From: Candidatus Uhrbacteria bacterium RIFCSPHIGHO2_02_FULL_53_13
GTDB lineage: Bacteria > Patescibacteriota > Patescibacteriia > UBA9934 > UBA11717
DNA: 10,267 bases
NCBI GenBank assembly: GCA_001791035.1
Contig: MGDX01000040.1
Location: forward strand, 2,371-12,637
Direction: 5' to 3'
Positions within the stretch are counted from its first letter, which is position 1. Each line of letters opens with the position of its first letter. A program made the position numbers and the translations under genes. This document shows positions 5,825-10,267 of the stretch, in pieces. Below the pieces are notes generated by a model, which saw only the letters and a list, made by a program, of their open reading frames with translations, searched no databases and was not told the DNA's origin.

Positions 5825-8299
5825 CTACCGTGTCTGCGCGCGAAGGTCGATGGCGTTCTTGTTGATAGAAAGCACAAGATTGGTTTGCGACGGATGCGAC
5901 ACCAGATGATCAGCCACAAGATCGGTAATCCGTGTTTGCACGCACTGCTTCATGTGGCGTGCGTTGCGGCGGCGCGGCTCGTTTTGCGTCAACAGGTGCG
6001 AGATGACAGAGGCCTTCCATTGCAAGCGCACGTCTTGTTTTTTGAGACGGTCCTTGAGGTCGCGCAACTCCTCATGAATCACGCGCTTGAGCGACGCGGC
6101 ATCAAGCGGCTGGAAAATTTGAATGTGATCGAGGCGGTTCAAGAGTTCAGGACGAAAGCGATCTTTGAGTGTCGCGTGCACGCTCTCCGTATCCAGCGCG
6201 TCGGTTTCGTGAAATCCGATCGAGCCGTTTTCAAACAACTCGGCTCCGACGTTTGATGTGAGAACAATGAACGCCTGGCGGAACGATACGGTGCGGCCAG
6301 TGGCGTCGGTCAATTCGCCGTGTTCCAAAATTTGCAAGAGCAAATGATGCACGTCCGCGTGCGCCTTCTCGATTTCATCAAACAAGATGACGGAGTTCGG
6401 GCGTTGCTTAACGGCATCGGTAAGCCGTGCGCGGTCGCGGTAGCCTACGTAGCCGGCTGGAGAGCCCACGAGTTTGGAAATGGAATAAGCCTCTGCGTAC
6501 TCGCTCATGTCCAGGCGAATCAAGGCCTTTTCGCTGTGGAATACTTGGCGCGCGAGTTGGCGCGCTAGCTCGCTCTTACCGGTGCCGCTTGGCCCAACGA
6601 ACAGGAAACTTCCAAGTGGACGCAACGTTGACTGGATGCCAAGCGACGCGCGGCGCACCGCCGACGCGACGCGCTCAATTGCTTCGTCCTGTCCAAAAAT
6701 TGTGGTTTTAAGCATTGCCGCGAGCGTGCCGAGCGCCTGGCGTTCTTCTGCCACCGCGGCCATGACACGCGCGCCGGTTTTGCGTTCAATGACCTTGGCA
6801 ATCATCTCACGCGTGACGGCGCCGTAATGCGCGTGCTCCTCTTGCTCTCGCGCCGTTTTGATTTGCGCCTCTATTTGATCTTCCTGCTGCTTGTGCAAAC
6901 TCGCGTCCAAAAACCGCTCTTCGACAACGGCAAAGCGCTTTTGATCGCGCAGAGTGCGCAGGTCGTTCACAAGCCCGCGCCACCCTGTGTCGGTGACGCT
7001 TGCCACGCGCAACATGGCGGCTGCCTCGTCAATGAGGTCTATCGCTTTGTCGGGAAGCGCGTTGGTGTGAATGTGTTTGACGCTGGCTTGAACGGCATAC
7101 GCGAGTGCGTCGTCCGGAATCGTTACATGATGATGCTGTTCGTAGCGCGAAGCCAAGCCGCGCAGAATCTGCAACGATTCCTCCTCACTCGGTTCGTCCA
7201 CGTGAATTATCTGGAAGCGCCGCTCAAGCGCTCCGTCCGACTCAATAGACTTCTTGTATTCCGATGGCGTGGTGGCGCCGATACAGCGAATCCAACCGCG
7301 CGCGAGAGCCGGCTTGAGCAAATTGGCCGCATCGAGCGAGCCGGAAGCCGACCCCGCGCCCATAATCATGTGTACCTCATCCACAAACAGGATGATGTCC
7401 GGCTGATGGCGCACCTCGTCAATCATCTGTTTCATGCGTCCCTCAAATTCACCGCGGTACACCGTGCCGGCAATCAGACTCCCCAAATCAATAGAGAAGA
7501 TGCGCTTATTAAGGAGCGCGGGCGGTACGCGGCCCTCGACAATGCGCCTCGCCAATCCCTCAACGATGGCGGTTTTGCCGACGCCCGGATCGCCTACGAG
7601 AATGGGATTGTTTTTGGTGCGCCGCGACAAGATTTCAATTGCGCGATTTATTTCGATGTCGCGGCCGATCACCGGATCGATGGCGGTCACAGCGTCGCCG
7701 GTCGTAAGCTCGGTCGCAAAGTACTCGAGCGTCGGCGCGTCCGTGTGCGCCAAGTCTTCTTCAAGCGGGCGGTCGTCTGGTTCATCGTCGTCGATGTCGA
7801 CGGGCGGATGGTTTGCCGGTTGCGGCACGAGGTGCGGAAACGATCGTGTGCCTTTCATGATGAGATTGAGCTGTCCGCGAATCTCGTCAATGTGAACGTC
7901 CGTGCGTTTAAAAAAATTGGCGAGATTTGGACTACTGACTTGGAGGATACCCGCTACCAAGTGTTCGGTACCGACGTAGCGGTGTTCATACACGGTTGCG
8001 GTGAGTACCGCCTTTTCTATGACACGCTTGGAAGCTTCAGAAAGGCGCGGAAGAGCGTCTGTGGCCGAGGCGGAATCGTCCGATATTGCCACAGGGACGC
8101 CAATGAGTTCGCGCAGAGCATCGGCATTGACATTCGATTTGCGCAGAATCTCCGCTCCCACCGAGCCACTCTCGGTCGCAACGCCCCACAGCAGGTGTTC
8201 TGGAGTGATGGTGTCCATGCCCGTTTCGGCAACCAACACCAACGCTCGCGTGAGCACATTTTTTAAATGAGTGGTAAATTTTTCGACAACGTCAGACAT
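5825..8299 (-). CDS. clpC: ATP-dependent Clp protease ATP-binding subunit, ClpC type
   Basis: This 824-residue AAA+ unfoldase has the normal ClpC length. The N domain has two Clp repeats (about 5-57 and 83-140). An acidic linker (168-185) follows. AAA-1 has Walker A GDPGVGKT (236-243), Walker B ILFVDEVH (303-310) and ERRF (359-362). The middle domain (about 440-500) is short, as in ClpC, not the long ClpB propeller. AAA-2 has Walker A GPSGTGKS (569-576), Walker B VILFDEIEKAH (637-647) and RFRPELLNR (714-722). SIGF at 692-695 sits where ClpC/ClpA carry the ClpP-binding tripeptide, so it probably feeds ClpP; clpP is not in the window. The first pore loop reads TVYRGEF, with Val in place of the usual Lys before the conserved Tyr281. 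The second pore loop GYVG (616-619) is normal. It starts 3 nt after the htpX stop. Confidence 0.96.
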   Translation of the reverse strand: MSDVVEKFTTHLKNVLTRALVLVAETGMDTITPEHLLWGVATESGSVGAEILRKSNVNADALRELIGVPVAISDDSASATDALPRLSEASKRVIEKAVLTATVYEHRYVGTEHLVAGILQVSSPNLANFFKRTDVHIDEIRGQLNLIMKGTRSFPHLVPQPANHPPVDIDDDEPDDRPLEEDLAHTDAPTLEYFATELTTGDAVTAIDPVIGRDIEINRAIEILSRRTKNNPILVGDPGVGKTAIVEGLARRIVEGRVPPALLNKRIFSIDLGSLIAGTVYRGEFEGRMKQMIDEVRHQPDIILFVDEVHMIMGAGSASGSLDAANLLKPALARGWIRCIGATTPSEYKKSIESDGALERRFQIIHVDEPSEEESLQILRGLASRYEQHHHVTIPDDALAYAVQASVKHIHTNALPDKAIDLIDEAAAMLRVASVTDTGWRGLVNDLRTLRDQKRFAVVEERFLDASLHKQQEDQIEAQIKTAREQEEHAHYGAVTREMIAKVIERKTGARVMAAVAEERQALGTLAAMLKTTIFGQDEAIERVASAVRRASLGIQSTLRPLGSFLFVGPSGTGKSELARQLARQVFHSEKALIRLDMSEYAEAYSISKLVGSPAGYVGYRDRARLTDAVKQRPNSVILFDEIEKAHADVHHLLLQILEHGELTDATGRTVSFRQAFIVLTSNVGAELFENGSIGFHETDALDTESVHATLKDRFRPELLNRLDHIQIFQPLDAASLKRVIHEELRDLKDRLKKQDVRLQWKASVISHLLTQNEPRRRNARHMKQCVQTRITDLVADHLVSHPSQTNLVLSINKNAIDLRAQTR

Positions 8300-8302
8300 A
8301 CA

Positions 8303-9163
8303 TTATTGTATCGCTCCGCGCAAACGGGCGATGCGCTTTTCGATGGGGGGATGCGTGGCAAATGCGCGCGTAAGGAACGACTCCTTGAACGGTTCCGTGA
8401 TGAACAGATGCGCAGTGGCGTGTGTAGCGCGCTTGAGGCGATGGGGGTCGCTCTTGAGTTTTTCGAGCGCCGAGGCGAGCCCTTCGGGGTAGCGCGTCAG
8501 GAGCGAACCGGAGGCGTCGGCCAAGTACTCGCGCTGCCGTCCTATGGCGAGCTGAATCAGCGTGCCGATGAGCGGGGAGAGGATGAGCAACAGAATACCG
8601 ACGATGGCGAGCCAACCGCCGCCGCGTCGGTTTCCGCCGATCCCGAATCGCGTGAGATCCGCCAAAATCGCGAGTGTCCCAACGAGCACCACCACGATCG
8701 TCATGAGCCGGATGTCTTCGTTTTTGACGTGTGACATCTCGTGTGCGATCACGCCCTCGAGCTCCGTCTTCGTGAGGTTCGTGAGCAGTCCTCGCGTCAC
8801 GGCAACGACGGCGTGCTCCGTGTTGCGACCGGTGGCGAACGCATTCATGGCGACGTCCTCGATGAGCGCGACACGCGGCATGGGAAGCCCGGAGGCAATG
8901 GCAAGCGTTTCAACCGTGTTCCACAACAGCGGATGGTCTTCTTTTTTGATGATGCGCGCGCCGGAGGTGAGCAGAGCCACGCGATCGCTTTTGTAGTAGC
9001 TAAAGAGCGCGTACACGCTCGAAATCACTCCGGCCAAAATAAGCCCGCCCCACGGGTTGCCTTGCGCGTATCCGTAACCGTATCCGGCGAGTGTGACGAG
9101 GGCGATGAAGACGATCACGAGAATGACGGTGCGTCGTTTGTTGGAAGCGATTTGTTGGTACAT
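8303..9163 (-). CDS. htpX: HtpX-family membrane zinc metalloprotease
   Basis: This 286-residue M48B protease degrades damaged membrane proteins. The zinc site is HEMSH (141-145) with third ligand E212 in REYLADA. Other family marks are NAFATGR (107-113) and the C-terminal HPPIEKRIARL. Four hydrophobic segments lie at about 12-32, 38-56, 152-170 and 184-206. I chose the ATG at 9163-9161, which gives the usual MYxxIxSNKRRT opening. A TTG at 9178 would add five residues (MIGHT) and is preceded by GGGAGG (minus strand, 9195-9190) at 11 nt, so it is a real alternative. clpC begins 3 nt after this stop. lemA lies 70 nt upstream, and lemA-htpX pairs are common in bacteria. Length and motifs are intact and identification is secure. 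Confidence 0.95.
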   Translation of the reverse strand: MYQQIASNKRRTVILVIVFIALVTLAGYGYGYAQGNPWGGLILAGVISSVYALFSYYKSDRVALLTSGARIIKKEDHPLLWNTVETLAIASGLPMPRVALIEDVAMNAFATGRNTEHAVVAVTRGLLTNLTKTELEGVIAHEMSHVKNEDIRLMTIVVVLVGTLAILADLTRFGIGGNRRGGGWLAIVGILLLILSPLIGTLIQLAIGRQREYLADASGSLLTRYPEGLASALEKLKSDPHRLKRATHATAHLFITEPFKESFLTRAFATHPPIEKRIARLRGAIQ

Positions 9164-9199
9164 GGTGTGACCGATCAAGTATCAGGTATCCTCCCATCT

Positions 9200-9227
9200 G
9201 TCATTGCGAACGAAGTGAAGCAATCTG
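9200..9227. repeat. Short dispersed-type repeat with ATTGC/GCAAT ends
   Basis: The lemA-htpX gap holds a 28-nt sequence with 5-bp inverted ends ATTGC (9203-9207) and GCAAT (9220-9224) around a GAAC-GAAG-TGAA core. It closely matches a short interspersed element I know from many bacterial genomes (core GAGCGAAGCGAAG). When spuriously translated that element gives peptides such as VIANEVKQS, and the plus-strand frame here encodes just that peptide. Only one copy is in the window, so its multicopy status is inference. It sits downstream of the lemA stop inside a probable operon. Confidence 0.6.
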
Positions 9228-9233
9228 TACGCG

Positions 9234-9815
9234 TCACTTCCCAAGCGCCGCACCAACGTTCGGAACGGCGCGCTCGCTATCGTCGGCTAGCTCAAAAAAG
9301 TCGCGCGCTTTAAATCCCATCGTGCCGGCAACCATTACCGCCGGGAACTTTTGGATCATGGTGTTGAGGTCGCGGACTTGACCGTTGTAGAATCGGCGCG
9401 CGGCTTGTACTTTATCCTCCGTGGCCGTGAGCTCATTTTGGAGTTGCAAGAAGTTTTCGTTTGCTCGCAACGCCGGGTAAGCCTCGGACACGGCAAACAG
9501 CGACTTCAAGGCGGACGTGAGCATATTCTCTGCTTGCGCGAGCGCTTTTGGATCGCCGGCGCTTTGCGCTTGCATGGCGTTGGCGCGCGCCTGTGTCACG
9601 CTTTCGAGCGTCTGTCGCTCGTGGGTTGCGTACGCCTTCACGCTTTCCACAAGGTTTGGAATCAGGTCGTGGCGGCGCTTCAGTTGCACATCAATGTCCG
9701 ACCAGCTCTCGTCGACACGGTTGCGACGCGTGACGAGCGCGTTGTACAGGAAGAGAAAGAACGCCGCGATCAAAATAACGATGGCGAGAATCACGATGAG
9801 CGCTGTCATTGGCAT
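9234..9815 (-). CDS. lemA: LemA family protein
   Basis: This is a 193-residue LemA protein, the normal size for the family. It has one N-terminal membrane helix (about 4-24) and then a long helical, probably extracytoplasmic or peripheral domain. Typical family blocks are visible: YNALVTRRNRVDESWSDIDV (24-43), QLKRRHDLIPNLVESVKAYA (44-63), AYPALRANENFLQLQNEL (112-129) and ARRFYNGQVRDLNTMIQKFP (139-158). The biochemical role of LemA is not established; it is often next to htpX, as here, which points to membrane quality control. I chose the ATG at 9815-9813 because it places the helix at the N terminus. A second ATG at 9809 is equally possible. An upstream ATG at 9929 would add 38 polar residues across the divergent promoter region and is unlikely. 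No good Shine-Dalgarno precedes the chosen start. Confidence 0.93.
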   Translation of the reverse strand: MPMTALIVILAIVILIAAFFLFLYNALVTRRNRVDESWSDIDVQLKRRHDLIPNLVESVKAYATHERQTLESVTQARANAMQAQSAGDPKALAQAENMLTSALKSLFAVSEAYPALRANENFLQLQNELTATEDKVQAARRFYNGQVRDLNTMIQKFPAVMVAGTMGFKARDFFELADDSERAVPNVGAALGK

Positions 9816-9840
9816 AGACGTATTGGCTATGGTGTTATGG

Positions 9841-9870
9841 TTGAAATTTTTCCTCCGTTTCCTATATCCT
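9841..9870 (+). promoter_or_regulatory. Possible sigma-70-type promoter for the HAD gene
   Basis: TTGAAA (9841-9846) is a good -35 match. TATATC (9863-9868, 16-nt spacer) or TATCCT (9865-9870, 18-nt spacer) can serve as -10, with another TATAGT at 9870-9875 at a less suitable distance. This AT-rich block lies 40 nt or more before the HAD ATG in the divergent gap between lemA and the HAD gene. It is based only on matching to consensus. Confidence 0.35.
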
Positions 9871-9898
9871 ATAGTTATCTTCTCATTTTTTCCCTCAA
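9868..9898 (-). promoter_or_regulatory. Weak candidate promoter for the lemA-to-radA gene run
   Basis: On the minus strand TTGAGG (9898-9893) is followed after 19 nt by TATAGG (9873-9868). The spacer is longer than ideal and the -10 is imperfect. It is listed because the 95-nt divergent gap is the only sizeable non-coding stretch upstream of the minus-strand genes, so their promoter should be here. Confidence 0.2.
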
Positions 9899-9910
9899 AA
9901 AGCAACACGT

Positions 9911-10267
9911 ATGCTCGACATCTCCTCAAAACAGCTCTTCGTATTTGATTTAGATGGCACGTTAGCCAAAAGCAAAACGCCTATGGACGCGGAAATGGAC
10001 GCTCTCCTTTCACAGCTCTTGGAGCGGCGCCGCGTGGCTGTGATTGGCGGCGGATGGTTACCGCAGTTTGAGAAACAGTTGTTGGAACCGCTCACGTGTT
10101 CCAAGGACACACTGAAAAACTTGTTTTTATTTCCAACAAGCGGGTCGTGTTTTTTACGCTACAGCGACGGATGGGAGGAAGTCTATCGCCACGAAATTCA
10201 CGCCGATGATCGTCGGCGCATTTTTGACGTGTTTGAACGAGCGTTCAAAGAGGTGGGGTATGAGCAT
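9911..10267 (+). CDS. HAD-IIB hydrolase, phosphomannomutase-like (5' part, cut by window edge)
   Basis: An open plus-strand frame starts with ATG at 9911 and continues off the right edge for 119 residues. FVFDLDGTLA (10-19) is HAD motif I, with nucleophile D13 and acid/base D15. VAVIGGG (42-48) fits the second motif region. The cap-domain start, with FPTSGSCFLRY, resembles the HAD-IIB branch that contains eukaryote-type phosphomannomutase and sucrose/trehalose-phosphate phosphatases. The run SKTPMDAEMDALLSQLL is typical of phosphomannomutase-like proteins annotated in Patescibacteria. The likely role is mannose-1-phosphate/mannose-6-phosphate interconversion or sugar-phosphate dephosphorylation for surface glycans. 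The cap and catalytic motifs III-IV are missing from the window, so substrate cannot be assigned. It diverges from lemA and lacks a clear ribosome site. Confidence 0.85.
   Translation, partial: MLDISSKQLFVFDLDGTLAKSKTPMDAEMDALLSQLLERRRVAVIGGGWLPQFEKQLLEPLTCSKDTLKNLFLFPTSGSCFLRYSDGWEEVYRHEIHADDRRRIFDVFERAFKEVGYEH

Noticed and set aside
6827..8266. A 479-codon open frame on the plus strand
   Set aside because: It lies wholly antisense to the well-supported clpC coding region, and its product has no recognisable domain; it is a GC-rich shadow frame.
9853..9857. A GGAGG site on the minus strand upstream of lemA
   Set aside because: No ATG, GTG or TTG lies at a usable distance after it, and it is about 37 nt from the chosen start, so it is probably chance.
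9816..9929. A 38-residue N-terminal extension of LemA
   Set aside because: It crosses the divergent promoter gap, is polar, and precedes the usual membrane helix; LemA proteins normally begin at the helix.
1..10267. CRISPR array, tRNA, rRNA, insertion sequence or phage genes
   Set aside because: No spaced direct repeats, cloverleaf-type sequences, transposase motifs or terminal inverted repeats of an IS were seen on either strand.

Overview
The window reads as a compact, GC-rich chromosome segment of a Patescibacteria/CPR bacterium, probably in the Parcubacteria broad group. The clues are a VirB2/TrbC-like pilin hairpin fused to an M15 peptidase, a small membrane-anchored DsbA-like protein, a thinly annotated membrane-anchored beta-propeller, and an MtrA-like domain protein at the left edge. 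TGA ends several genes (lemA, propeller, dsbA-like), so this is not a code-25 lineage such as Gracilibacteria. The lineage is an inference from gene content; no rRNA is present.

Layout: one long run of minus-strand genes is read from right to left: lemA, htpX, clpC, an Arg-rich membrane protein, an anchored beta-propeller, a DsbA-like oxidoreductase, a pilin-like/M15 peptidase fusion, radA, and an MtrA-like protein that runs off the left edge. Spacing is very tight: 3 nt (htpX-clpC), 9 nt (clpC-membrane protein), 3 nt, 1 nt, a 4-nt ATGA overlap, 6 nt, and a 1-nt TAATG overlap. The only real gap inside the run is 70 nt between lemA and htpX, and it holds a short dispersed-type repeat. At the right edge a divergent plus-strand gene begins, an HAD-IIB hydrolase resembling phosphomannomutase. 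It is separated from lemA by about 95 nt that should hold both promoters.

The genes suggest two themes. One is membrane and protein quality control: LemA, the HtpX zinc protease, and a ClpC unfoldase with an IGF loop for ClpP. The other is envelope biogenesis: the disulfide-forming DsbA-like protein, coupled by overlap to a 12-cysteine exported peptidase, plus the propeller and membrane protein. RadA (recombination) and the MtrA-like protein appear to be appended to the same transcript.

Most of the window is ordinary. The parts most worth following up are the pilin-M15 fusion with its DsbA neighbour and AT-shifted composition, the MtrA-like protein with no obvious corrinoid histidine, and the Arg-rich membrane protein.
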